From Nitrospirota bacterium (lineage in GTDB: Bacteria > Nitrospirota > Thermodesulfovibrionia > Thermodesulfovibrionales > Dissulfurispiraceae), in the NCBI GenBank assembly GCA_013349595.1, contig DUZI01000117.1:1-5435 (forward strand): DNA of 5,435 nucleotides, in the 5' to 3' direction. Within the stretch, counting starts at the first letter, position 1. Each line of letters starts with the position of its first letter. Under the pieces are notes generated by a model that had not been told where the DNA came from, made no database searches, and was given only the letters and a program-made list of their open reading frames with translations. Shown piece by piece: positions 1 through 5,435 of the stretch. The position numbers and the translations under genes are program-made.

Positions 1-339
1 ATCCTTTACGATCTTTGATATAGAGTCCTTATCCTGTGTATCTTTTACCTCAACTGCAAAAGCACAGGGATGAATAAACTTTTTTTCGTGTCTAAATAGC
101 ACCGTCTCCTCGCCCATTTTTACCGCCTTATCTCCTACACCGAGGGTAATTGGCCTGATAGGTGGTGCTGATGCCTCACCAAGTTTTTGCTTTGCCTCTT
201 CAGAAACATCTGGACAAGCATCTATTGAAGCCTGTCTTTGGGCAAGTTTCATTGCAAAGGCAAGACAAGTTGGATGACCACATTTTTTGCAATTAGTCTT
301 TGGCAAAAGCTTGAATATCTCTACTCCACTTAGAGCCAT
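1..339 (-). CDS. acsC: Corrinoid iron-sulfur protein large (gamma) subunit, N-terminal part, cut by window edge
   Basis: This subunit carries a [4Fe-4S] cluster and, in its C-terminal part, the corrinoid cofactor. With AcsD it forms the cytoplasmic methyl carrier that takes the methyl group from AcsE and hands it to acetyl-CoA synthase. Only 113 codons are visible, starting MALSGVEIFKLLPKTNCKKC. Four cysteines at residues 17, 20, 25 and 42 have the CX2CX4CX16C spacing that binds the low-potential cluster in this family, matching from memory the positions in the Moorella protein. The cluster reduces the cobalt back to Co(I) after accidental oxidation. The start is firm: GGGAGG at 348-353 lies 8 bases ahead of the ATG, in the 15-base gap after acsD. 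The frame is open to the left edge. The corrinoid-binding domain is out of view, so its intactness cannot be judged. Confidence 0.93.
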   Translation of the reverse strand, partial: MALSGVEIFKLLPKTNCKKCGHPTCLAFAMKLAQRQASIDACPDVSEEAKQKLGEASAPPIRPITLGVGDKAVKMGEETVLFRHEKKFIHPCAFAVEVKDTQDKDSISKIVKD

Positions 340-354
340 AATATATTCCTCCCT

Positions 355-1293
355 TTATATTAATTCATTAATAAAAGACTTTAAAGCCTTTACTGCATCT
401 GGATGTCTCATAATGAGCAATTCTGCACCTGCAAGCATAAGGGAACTTGCTGTAACTGTCTCCCAAGCAACAGCCCTTTTTTCTAAATCACCCCAATGAG
501 GCAAGTCTGACTCTGGTGCATTTGCCTCTTTGACCTTCCATACATACATGCCTACATCACCAAGCATTGGTGGTTGCATAACTGTATCATTTTGGGTTAA
601 GGCTGCCAATCTAATCCTCTCCATCACTGAATAGCTATATTCAATCCCATACCCAAGTGCTGAACACATTGGGTCAGTTATTAACCTCTCTTTTTCAAAA
701 CCCATTTGAGTAATCAAGATATTCAATTGCTTTGAAAGATTGATATCAAGCTCTGACATGGCAATTAGCTTGTGGTTATTTGCCATTGCAGCAGCTGCTA
801 TTGTTTTAAAGTTAGCCTCCTGTGCCTTGCCAATCGCACAATTTTTACCCTTTGCTGCCTCTGAAACTGCCACAAGCACAGAGGAGTCCTTTTCAACATT
901 GTTAGAACCTAATATAATTAAAGGAATAGTAATTGTCGACAGAACATCCTTGACTGTCTTTGCTGCCTCCTCAGGCGACCTATTTTCTCTATCTGGATGT
1001 GTGCCTATAAGTCTTAAGGCAATTGCATCAGCCTTAAGTTCATCTTGACAGTATTTAGCCCATGTAACAGCATCTGATGATTTTCCATCATAAACTTTTT
1101 TAAGTGGTTCAGCCCAATCATCAGGTGCTACATCTTGAATCTCAAAGGCAATCACCGGTTTATTCGGCAAAGACCCCTCAAAACTATAAAATGGTAATAC
1201 ATTTTCACCACCAAAGGTAACAATCCTATCACTACCAAGTGTTACCTCATAGACCTTCCCTGAATATGTCTCTTTTGGTAATTCAAACCCCAT
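355..1293 (-). CDS. acsD: Corrinoid iron-sulfur protein small (delta) subunit
   Basis: This is the small subunit of the corrinoid iron-sulfur protein (CdhD/AcsD family), a TIM-barrel protein that pairs with AcsC and helps hold the corrinoid during methyl transfer between AcsE and acetyl-CoA synthase. At 312 residues it is about the usual length of bacterial members and looks complete. Family-like stretches I recognise are GGENVLPFYSFEG (28-40), PVIAFEIQD (46-54), the segment TDPMCSALGYGIEYS (206-220) followed by VMERIRLAAL (223-232), and WETVTASSLMLAGAELLIMRHPDAV near the C-terminus (residues 277-301). There is no signal peptide or membrane segment, as expected for a cytoplasmic protein. The ATG at 1293 is preceded by GAGGAGG at 1304-1310, about 10 bases upstream. 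It sits between acsE (41-base gap) and acsC (15-base gap) on the same strand, so it is cotranscribed with them. The archaeal homologue is CdhD of the decarbonylase/synthase complex. Confidence 0.93.
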   Translation of the reverse strand: MGFELPKETYSGKVYEVTLGSDRIVTFGGENVLPFYSFEGSLPNKPVIAFEIQDVAPDDWAEPLKKVYDGKSSDAVTWAKYCQDELKADAIALRLIGTHPDRENRSPEEAAKTVKDVLSTITIPLIILGSNNVEKDSSVLVAVSEAAKGKNCAIGKAQEANFKTIAAAAMANNHKLIAMSELDINLSKQLNILITQMGFEKERLITDPMCSALGYGIEYSYSVMERIRLAALTQNDTVMQPPMLGDVGMYVWKVKEANAPESDLPHWGDLEKRAVAWETVTASSLMLAGAELLIMRHPDAVKALKSFINELI

Positions 1294-1334
1294 TTGATAT
1301 AAACCTCCTCTGTATTATTTGAGAACTTTTTATT

Positions 1335-2192
1335 TTACATTTCAAGATATGAGTGAGCATATAGGTTTCTTCCCATGATTATATCAAGGGTCTTTCTTAT
1401 TTCCATCATCTTTTTTTCATCAGAGATTGACTTGCCTTCCATGACATCTTTAACAAGTTGTCTCTCATGAAGTGCCTCAGCCATCTCATGGGCATCGGCG
1501 ATAGCTGCAGTAAGCCCTGCATCCATGAGCATTAGAAAGTAGTATTTGTTTAAAATTGGTCTTACATGTTTTGGACAACCATTGGAGATGTTACTCAACC
1601 CTACTACTGTTTTCATCGGCGGGTCATTCATCTCTTGAAACATTTTTATTGCATCAATTACCTTTACGGCATGGTCTTGTGATGTAGCAATCTGAAGAAC
1701 AAGAGGGTCAAGATAGATATCTTCGAGAGGGACGCCATATTCCATTGCCCTTGCCATAATTTCTGAGGCAATTGCAGCCCTCTCCTCTGCATCTGCAGGC
1801 AAACCACCTTTGCCAACTGTAAGACCAATAATGAGTGCGTTATACTTTGCTGAAAGCTCTAAAATAGGAAACCTCTCAGGGTCATTTGAGGTTGAATTTA
1901 TCAAAGGTCTACCCCATGTATTGTTATGAACCTTTAATCCAGCTTCAATGGCACTTGCATTTGTTGTATCAAGACATATAGGAAGCGGCACAACTTCCTG
2001 TATAGTCGTTACCATCCATTCCATCAATGCCTCCCCATTATCTTCTGCAGGTCCAATATTAGCATCAATCATGCCAGCGCCCTCTTTCCATTGCCGAATG
2101 GCTATTTCTTGTATTGGTGCCTTGTCCTTTTTAAGCATGGCTTCTCTCACCCTTTTGGCTATGATACTTAGCTTTTCACCAATAATAAGCAT
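1335..2192 (-). CDS. acsE: 5-methyltetrahydrofolate:corrinoid/iron-sulfur protein methyltransferase
   Basis: The enzyme transfers the methyl group of 5-methyltetrahydrofolate to Co(I) of the corrinoid iron-sulfur protein, linking the folate branch of the Wood-Ljungdahl pathway to acetyl-CoA synthesis. It can run in reverse in acetate oxidisers. The 285-residue product begins MLIIGEKLSI and has the pterin-binding TIM-barrel pattern: DANIGPA (43-49), CLDTTN (73-78), LINST (97-101), LDPLV (161-165) and GLSNISNG (198-205). D75, N99, D162 and N201 correspond to residues known to bind or protonate the pterin in the Moorella enzyme (D75, N96, D160, N199). The last 45 residues are longer than I recall for the 262-residue Moorella protein, with a charged insertion at roughly 241-268. 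The start is supported by a GGAGGG Shine-Dalgarno at 2200-2205. It is first in the visible operon, followed by acsD. The related MetH and dihydropteroate synthase folds are less likely, given the length and the context. Confidence 0.95.
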   Translation of the reverse strand: MLIIGEKLSIIAKRVREAMLKKDKAPIQEIAIRQWKEGAGMIDANIGPAEDNGEALMEWMVTTIQEVVPLPICLDTTNASAIEAGLKVHNNTWGRPLINSTSNDPERFPILELSAKYNALIIGLTVGKGGLPADAEERAAIASEIMARAMEYGVPLEDIYLDPLVLQIATSQDHAVKVIDAIKMFQEMNDPPMKTVVGLSNISNGCPKHVRPILNKYYFLMLMDAGLTAAIADAHEMAEALHERQLVKDVMEGKSISDEKKMMEIRKTLDIIMGRNLYAHSYLEM

Positions 2193-2218
2193 CCTTGTTC
2201 CCTCCTGTTTTGATTGAT

Positions 2219-2247
2219 ATAATAAGATTGCCCAAAAAGAAAATCAA
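2219..2247 (-). promoter_or_regulatory. Candidate sigma-70-type promoter of the acsE-acsD-acsC operon
   Basis: Read on the minus strand, TTGATT (2242-2247, 4 of 6 to TTGACA) is followed after exactly 17 bases by TATTAT (2219-2224, 5 of 6 to TATAAT). Transcription would start near 2212, leaving a leader of about 20 bases that carries the acsE Shine-Dalgarno sequence. The position fits well, but in DNA this AT-rich such matches arise by chance. I see no clear operator or riboswitch in the short leader. Confidence 0.4.
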
Positions 2248-2441
2248 CAACATTACAGCAAGATATTTACTAATGTTAAATATTTCTTTTTTTATTTCAC
2301 ATAAAACAATAACTTATCAAATCTGTATAATTAACATTTCGTTTTTATATATTTTGACAAAAAAACAAAATAAAGGCAAATACCCATAATTTGACAGCGA
2401 GCCTCTCTTTTCACTATCAATCAAATAAAAATAATTTAGAC

Positions 2442-2471
2442 ATATACAAAAATATAAGTATGTTTGTATAT
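2442..2471. repeat. AT-rich inverted repeat with 9-bp perfect arms
   Basis: ATATACAAA (2442-2450) and TTTGTATAT (2463-2471) are perfect inverted copies around a 12-base loop. A competing pairing also exists: AAAAATATA (2448-2456) is complementary to TATATTTTT (2471-2479). The DNA could form a weak hairpin in either transcript, but it ends no gene I can identify. It may be chance in AT-rich sequence. Confidence 0.4.
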
Positions 2472-2556
2472 ATATTTTTGGATGGGCAATAAAGATAATT
2501 TTAAGTTCAAAAAAGGTAATCTCAAAAGTTTCATGAAAAAAGATGGGTAAGAATGA

Positions 2557-2580
2557 AACCACAGAGGTCACAAAGAGAAC
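2557..2580 (+). repeat. CACAGAG-type dispersed repeat, copy 1
   Basis: The stretch begins AACCACAGAGGTCACA and ends AGAGAA(C). It matches the inverse of the stretch at 2773-2793, apart from about two extra bases in the middle. Motifs of the form AACCACAGAG-CACAGAG are scattered in the intergenic DNA of many bacteria, and I recognise this as one of that kind (from memory, not from a search). It is not coding. Confidence 0.55.
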
Positions 2581-2772
2581 ATCTGGGTATTCAAATTGAG
2601 ACAATGGTTGAATGCACAAATATTGACCTAATCTGAAAGCAACAGATAAGAGGGTAGGTTTATTTAACATCATTGTTGAAAGGTTAAAGCACGCCATAAA
2701 AAGACTATAAAAACGAGGGCACAGAGGAGGAAAAAGTCTATTTTTTACATAGCCTCTTTAAATATCAATATT

Positions 2773-2793
2773 TTCTCTGTGTTCTCTGTGGTT
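2773..2793 (-). repeat. CACAGAG-type dispersed repeat, copy 2 (inverted)
   Basis: On the minus strand this reads AACCACAGAGAACACAGAGA(A), the inverted partner of the copy at 2557-2580. The two copies bracket about 190 bases, which include a third, partial motif (GGCACAGAGGAGG, near 2718-2730). The arrangement could be a small non-autonomous mobile unit or simply neighbouring copies of a common repeat. No flanking target duplication is obvious. Confidence 0.55.
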
Positions 2794-2936
2794 AATTAAT
2801 TTTGACAATACTTTAAAAAATGAGGGAGGTGAGGGGACATATGAATGTAAAAAGATATAAATGCAAATAATTAATTAATCTTTGTTACGAAAGCAGAATA
2901 AGTAAAAAAACTTTAATATTATAATGGACGAACAAA

Positions 2937-3233
2937 ATGAAAATATTTCTTACATTAATGTTGGCATTCGCAATATTAATATCCTATTCAGGGTTAACAA
3001 TTGCATCAGAAAAAACAAAAATTTCAAGGTCTTCTAATGCAGATGATATTAAATGGATTGCAAAGTGTATGGATGATAACAAGAATGAAGGGCAGACTGT
3101 TGAAGTAGTTAGAAAATATTGTGAGTGTATGGTATCAAAAATGGATGAAAACGAAACTCGATCTGTTACTCAGTGGGAAAAGTCCCATCCCAAAGAACGG
3201 AAAGAGTGTGATAAAGTGTCTGGCTGGAAATAA
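2937..3233 (+). CDS. Small exported protein with four cysteines, function unknown
   Basis: I do not recognise a named family. The 98-residue product has a clear Sec signal peptide: MKIFL, then a hydrophobic core through about residue 22, and a likely cut after TIA (residue 23). The mature part is about 75 residues, charged and probably helical, with cysteines at 44, 62, 64 and 91. It includes KWIAKCMDDN (39-48), KYCECM (60-65), and a conserved-looking tail with TQWEKSHP (78-85) and GWK at the end. Four cysteines in an exported protein suggest two disulphides or a metal site, which is inference. It lacks CXXCH, so it is not a c-type cytochrome, and it has no lipobox. The start is set by the signal peptide. 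The ribosome site is weak (GGAC at 2926-2929). It stands alone on the plus strand, convergent with selC. Its ordered cysteines and complete signal peptide make it a likely real gene. Confidence 0.75.
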   Translation: MKIFLTLMLAFAILISYSGLTIASEKTKISRSSNADDIKWIAKCMDDNKNEGQTVEVVRKYCECMVSKMDENETRSVTQWEKSHPKERKECDKVSGWK

Positions 3234-3290
3234 TTTATTGAAAAAAATTAAATCAGATAAACACTATATTTTAAATTCAAACATATCAAC

Positions 3291-3323
3291 TAATCACTCT
3301 CATTTATAAACGAAGAGTAATTA
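3291..3323 (+). terminator. Hairpin downstream of the small exported protein gene, possible terminator
   Basis: TAATCACTCT (3291-3300) pairs with AGAGTAATTA (3314-3323), giving nine pairs and one C-A mismatch around a 13-base loop. It lies 58 bases after the stop codon. No T-run follows on the plus strand, so a classical intrinsic terminator is not supported. It may instead stabilise the RNA end or be fortuitous. Confidence 0.25.
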
Positions 3324-3346
3324 GAGTCTAAGGTCATTAAAATGCT

Positions 3347-3365
3347 ATATAAATGATTTTTATAT
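3347..3365 (-). terminator. AT-only hairpin just beyond selC, weak terminator candidate
   Basis: ATATAAA (3347-3353) and TTTATAT (3359-3365) form a 7-bp stem with a 5-base loop, about 17 bases past the 3' end of the tRNA in its direction of transcription. There is no GC in the stem, and only a short TTTT follows on the minus strand. It is the only hairpin near the selC end, but it is weak. Confidence 0.2.
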
Positions 3366-3381
3366 TTTGGCATGATATTCT

Positions 3382-3479
3382 TGGCGGGAGTGTGTGGGAA
3401 TCGAACCCACCCTGCCAGATTTTGGCCGGCAACACTGGATTTGAAGTCCAGGAGGGACACCAGAACCCTATGCACTCCC
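3382..3479 (-). tRNA. selC: Selenocysteine tRNA, anticodon TCA, with encoded CCA
   Basis: This tRNA inserts selenocysteine at recoded UGA codons. It is charged with serine, converted by SelA and delivered by SelB. On the minus strand the anticodon arm is CTGGA-CTTCAAA-TCCAG, giving anticodon TCA. The variable arm is 24 bases with a stem of about 7 bp (TTGCCGG with CTGGCAG). The T arm is GTGGG-TTCGATT-CCCAC, and the end is GCCA. The length is 98 bases including CCA, and the long variable arm and the TCA anticodon identify it. The acceptor stem has seven clean pairs (GGGAGTG with CACTCCC), but the eighth pair typical of bacterial tRNA-Sec is C opposite A. The D stem has four firm pairs (AGGG with CCCT), then a T-T mismatch and an unpaired T before the loop-closing C-G, rather than the usual six pairs. 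It is probably functional, but imperfect. No selA, selB or selD is in view. Confidence 0.93.
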
Positions 3480-3791
3480 AGTTATGAAATTATTGATTTT
3501 AAACAAATTCAATAATTCTACTATATTGTCATAAATTGACCTTAAGTGTCAAAAACCTTAAAATAGCGCTTAGGAAGGGCTGTTTCAGGCTTTTTATAAT
3601 CGACAAGTTTTATTTATAATTTTGATTTATACATTTAAAACAATGCCTTATGACAAAGCCCCTTAGGAACTTTTTTTTATAAGGTGTCGTATAAAAATTC
3701 CACACCAGCCCTTCCTATCTTACTTGCTGATTTTATTAAGCTCTTTAGTTCTATCGCCGATTTTGGGAAAAAAGGGAAACTCTGATTTTAA
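3480..3791. other. Intergenic region between the penicillin-binding protein gene and selC
   Basis: There is no gene in these roughly 310 bases. About half is the inverted-ended element at 3571-3717. Between that element and selC lies the palindrome TTGAC-N7-GTCAA (3536-3552). On the minus strand this includes a perfect TTGACA (3547-3552), but the nearest good -10 (TATAGT, 3520-3525) is 21 bases away, so I do not call a promoter. No strong terminator follows the penicillin-binding protein gene. A 7-bp AT hairpin (3783-3804) overlaps its stop codon and is unlikely to serve. Confidence 0.6.
3571..3717. mobile_element. MITE-like element with inverted terminal repeats, non-coding
   Basis: TAGGAAGGGCTG at 3571-3582 and its exact inverse CAGCCCTTCCTA at 3706-3717 bound a 147-base non-coding unit. 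The similarity continues inward after a poorly matched stretch of about 8 bases: TTTTTATAATCGACA on the left against TTTTTATACGACA on the inverted right, so each end is an imperfect repeat of roughly 35 bases. Both ends begin with TA, compatible with a TA target duplication as made by IS630/Tc1-mariner-type transposases, with the true repeat starting at GGAAGGGCTG. It carries no reading frame, so it would be moved by a transposase elsewhere. A structured RNA or bidirectional terminator is the alternative. One copy alone cannot prove mobility. Confidence 0.45.
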
Positions 3792-5435
3792 TTAATCAAA
3801 ATCATCAGTCAATACTTTTGGTTTGTCAGCCTTTACAGGTGAGGAAGAATATTCCTTTGGATGATTCCCTTCCTTGAAATATTCATAAAAAATTGGCTCA
3901 TATGATAACAGTCCTGTTTCTGGGTCAATAGGCAATCGGACAATGCCTTCAGGGAGGACAAATCCTTCATTTTCCAAACCATGTGATTTCATAAAGTTTG
4001 CCCATATTGGAGCAGCAGCCCTCCCACCTACCTCACCTGAACCGAGTGATTTCTTCATATCATCATAACCAACCCAAACGGTGCATACAATATGAGGTGT
4101 ATATCCTACAAACCATGCATCTTTATAGTCATTACTTGTCCCTGTCTTGCCTGCAGATGGTAAACCAATATTTGCCCTCCTGCCTGTGCCATATTTAATC
4201 ACATCTTCAAGCATAGAGGTCAAAAGGAAGGCACTTTGAGGGGACATAACTACTTCCCCTTCAGGAAGATTTTCTTCGAGGACATTACCTTTTGAATCTG
4301 TAATGTATCTAATAGAAATGTCTTTATATTTAACTCCACCATTTGCAAAAGGAAGATATGCATAAGTAAGGTTTAAAGGTGAAAGGCTTATAGAGCCTAA
4401 AGATATAGTAAGGTCGCGAGGCAAATCACCTTCTATACCAATTTCCTTCATGAAAGCTAAAAACTTATCAATGCCAACTGCTTGTAGTAATTTTACTGTA
4501 ACGACATTTCTTGAATAGGCAAGTGCAATCCTCAGTCTTGTTGGACCATAATGCTTGTGATCGTAATTTTCTGGTTGCCAATTACCTGCAAGACCTGTTG
4601 GATATGACACAGGTTCGTCAACAATAATGCTTGCAGGGGTAAAACCATTTTCAAGGGCAGATGCGTATATAAATGGCTTAAAGGCTGAACCAGGCTGTCT
4701 CTTTGCAAGGGTTGCCCTATTAAACTCACTCCTTGTAAAGCTAAATCCACCTGCCATTGCCTTAATATAACCTGTATCTGCCTCAACTGCCACAAGAGCA
4801 CCCTCAACCTCTGGTTCTTGTTCAAGGGAAAAGGATACCGCACCTTGATTTACAGTCTTAAACCTTATCCAAATCACATCACCTCTGTTGAGTATATCTG
4901 TTAGTTTGAAGTTCTTTATCTGATTCATTTTTGAGGTCTTTGTATTAAAGGTATTAGATGCCCACATTGCATCTGCTATTGATAACTTGCCAACTACTCC
5001 GCGTGATTTAATAACAGCCTCTTTTACACCTACAGAAAGAACTACACCTGTTGCTATATCATTAACAGATGCTACAAAAGAAGTAGTCTTACCCGTATTG
5101 TCATCACCTCCTTTTGTTATTTCTCTTTTACCAATAGGACCTCTCCAACCCCTCCTTTTATCAACTTCCCTTAATCCCTCTTGTAGTGATTTTTGAGCAC
5201 TTATTTGGGCTTTTTTGTTGAGGCTTGTATAAACTCTTAAAGCCCCCCTATAAACCATCTCAATTCCATACCTTTGTTCTAATTGTTGCCTTATATATTC
5301 AAGAAAGTAATTATAAGCATCGGTAGTTGTTCTTAAAGAGGCAAGGTTAATAGGTTGCTTCTTAGCCCATTCTCTCTCTGATGGCTTGATGTAACCTTCC
5401 TCTTCCATCCTGAGGAGAACAACTTCCTGCCTTTC
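3792..5435 (-). CDS. mrcA: Class A penicillin-binding protein (PBP1A type), C-terminal part, cut by window edge
   Basis: This is a bifunctional murein synthase acting outside the cytoplasmic membrane: a family-51 glycosyltransferase extends glycan strands and a transpeptidase cross-links them. The visible 547 residues start at the tail of the glycosyltransferase domain (ERQEVVLLRMEEEGYI, as in the R-R/L-R-M-EGYI end of GT51). An inter-domain region follows, with an OB-like insertion around residues 105-205, then the penicillin-binding transpeptidase domain from about 210. Its three active-site motifs are intact: SAFK (250-253, nucleophile Ser250), SRN (308-310) and KTGT (430-433). The C-terminal stretch RLPIDPETGLLS (500-511) is typical of PBP1A, and a short charged, probably disordered tail ends the protein. 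The frame is open to the right edge. The Met at 5408 is internal, not the start, and the membrane anchor and most of the glycosyltransferase are outside the window. ponA/pbp1A are equivalent names. Confidence 0.93.
   Translation of the reverse strand, partial: ERQEVVLLRMEEEGYIKPSEREWAKKQPINLASLRTTTDAYNYFLEYIRQQLEQRYGIEMVYRGALRVYTSLNKKAQISAQKSLQEGLREVDKRRGWRGPIGKREITKGGDDNTGKTTSFVASVNDIATGVVLSVGVKEAVIKSRGVVGKLSIADAMWASNTFNTKTSKMNQIKNFKLTDILNRGDVIWIRFKTVNQGAVSFSLEQEPEVEGALVAVEADTGYIKAMAGGFSFTRSEFNRATLAKRQPGSAFKPFIYASALENGFTPASIIVDEPVSYPTGLAGNWQPENYDHKHYGPTRLRIALAYSRNVVTVKLLQAVGIDKFLAFMKEIGIEGDLPRDLTISLGSISLSPLNLTYAYLPFANGGVKYKDISIRYITDSKGNVLEENLPEGEVVMSPQSAFLLTSMLEDVIKYGTGRRANIGLPSAGKTGTSNDYKDAWFVGYTPHIVCTVWVGYDDMKKSLGSGEVGGRAAAPIWANFMKSHGLENEGFVLPEGIVRLPIDPETGLLSYEPIFYEYFKEGNHPKEYSSSPVKADKPKVLTDDFD

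Larger units (their letters stand above)
2248..2936. other. Long intergenic region without a convincing gene
   Basis: About 690 bases lie between the divergent acsE operon and the small exported protein. A 126-codon minus-strand frame at 2317-2697 exists, but its predicted product is a low-complexity run of Phe, Tyr and Ile. It has no Shine-Dalgarno sequence and overlaps repeat DNA, so I do not call it a gene. What the region does hold is an AT-rich hairpin (2442-2471), CACAGAG-type repeats in inverted orientation (2557-2580 and 2773-2793) with a partial copy near 2717-2735, and a strong ribosome binding site before a 9-codon frame (2825-2870). It reads like decayed, repeat-invaded spacer DNA. 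Confidence 0.6.

Noticed and set aside
2354..2420. Two plus-strand TTGACA hexamers (2354-2359 and 2391-2396) as promoters
   Set aside because: Neither has a convincing -10 at 16-18 bases and no gene begins downstream. The best partner is TATCAA at 2415 for the second.
2317..2697. 126-codon minus-strand frame between acsE and the small exported protein
   Set aside because: The product is a low-complexity run of Phe, Tyr and Ile with no recognisable domain. It has no Shine-Dalgarno sequence and overlaps the CACAGAG repeat and an AT-rich hairpin.
2557..2793. CRISPR array suggested by repeated CACAGAG units
   Set aside because: The copies are few, unequal, in opposite orientation and irregularly spaced. 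There are no uniform spacers and no cas genes.
2920..2925. Perfect TATAAT just ahead of the small exported protein gene
   Set aside because: No -35-like hexamer lies 16-18 bases upstream, and a start from it would leave almost no leader. It cannot be separated from chance in AT-rich DNA.
3290..3475. 61-codon minus-strand frame across selC
   Set aside because: It is a shadow of the tRNA gene and its flank, with no ribosome site or coding features.
3783..3804. Hairpin TGATTTT/AAAATCA as terminator of the penicillin-binding protein gene
   Set aside because: It overlaps the stop codon, the stem is almost all AT, and no T-run follows in the direction of transcription.
4532..4843. 103-codon minus-strand frame inside the penicillin-binding protein gene
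   Set aside because: It is an out-of-frame reading of the transpeptidase coding sequence, which carries the intact SAFK and SRN motifs in the real frame.

Overview
The window is AT-rich bacterial DNA, most likely from a strictly anaerobic bacterium that uses the Wood-Ljungdahl (reductive acetyl-CoA) pathway. The evidence is a run of three minus-strand genes on the left. In transcription order they encode the methyltetrahydrofolate:corrinoid methyltransferase (acsE), the small subunit (acsD/cdhD) and the start of the large subunit (acsC/cdhE) of the corrinoid iron-sulfur protein. A selenocysteine tRNA gene (selC) further right fits an anaerobe that makes selenoproteins. Taxonomy cannot be fixed from this window. 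A sulfate-reducing or related lineage such as Nitrospirota or Desulfobacterota is a guess from the gene style, and an acetogen is not excluded.

Layout. Positions 1-339 hold the first 113 codons of acsC (minus), cut by the left edge. Positions 355-1293 are acsD and 1335-2192 are acsE, both minus. The gaps between the three are 15 and 41 bases, each gene has a strong Shine-Dalgarno sequence, and a plausible promoter lies just ahead of acsE, so this is an operon running off the left edge. Positions 2248-2936 hold no convincing gene. They contain an AT-rich hairpin, an inverted pair of CACAGAG-type dispersed repeats, and a perfect Shine-Dalgarno sequence leading into a 9-codon reading frame. Positions 2937-3233 (plus) encode a small exported protein with four cysteines that I cannot name. 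Positions 3382-3479 (minus) are selC with an encoded CCA. Positions 3571-3717 look like a MITE-type element with inverted ends, lying between selC and the next gene. Positions 3792-5435 (minus) are the C-terminal part of a class A penicillin-binding protein, cut by the right edge.

How it works together. AcsE moves the methyl group of methyl-tetrahydrofolate to the cobalt of the corrinoid iron-sulfur protein (AcsC plus AcsD). That protein carries it to acetyl-CoA synthase, which joins it to CO and CoA. The acetyl-CoA synthase and CO dehydrogenase genes are not visible and may lie beyond the left edge. The cell-wall enzyme, selC and the small exported protein are separate units with no visible functional link to the operon. 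No defence system, CRISPR array or intact transposase was found.
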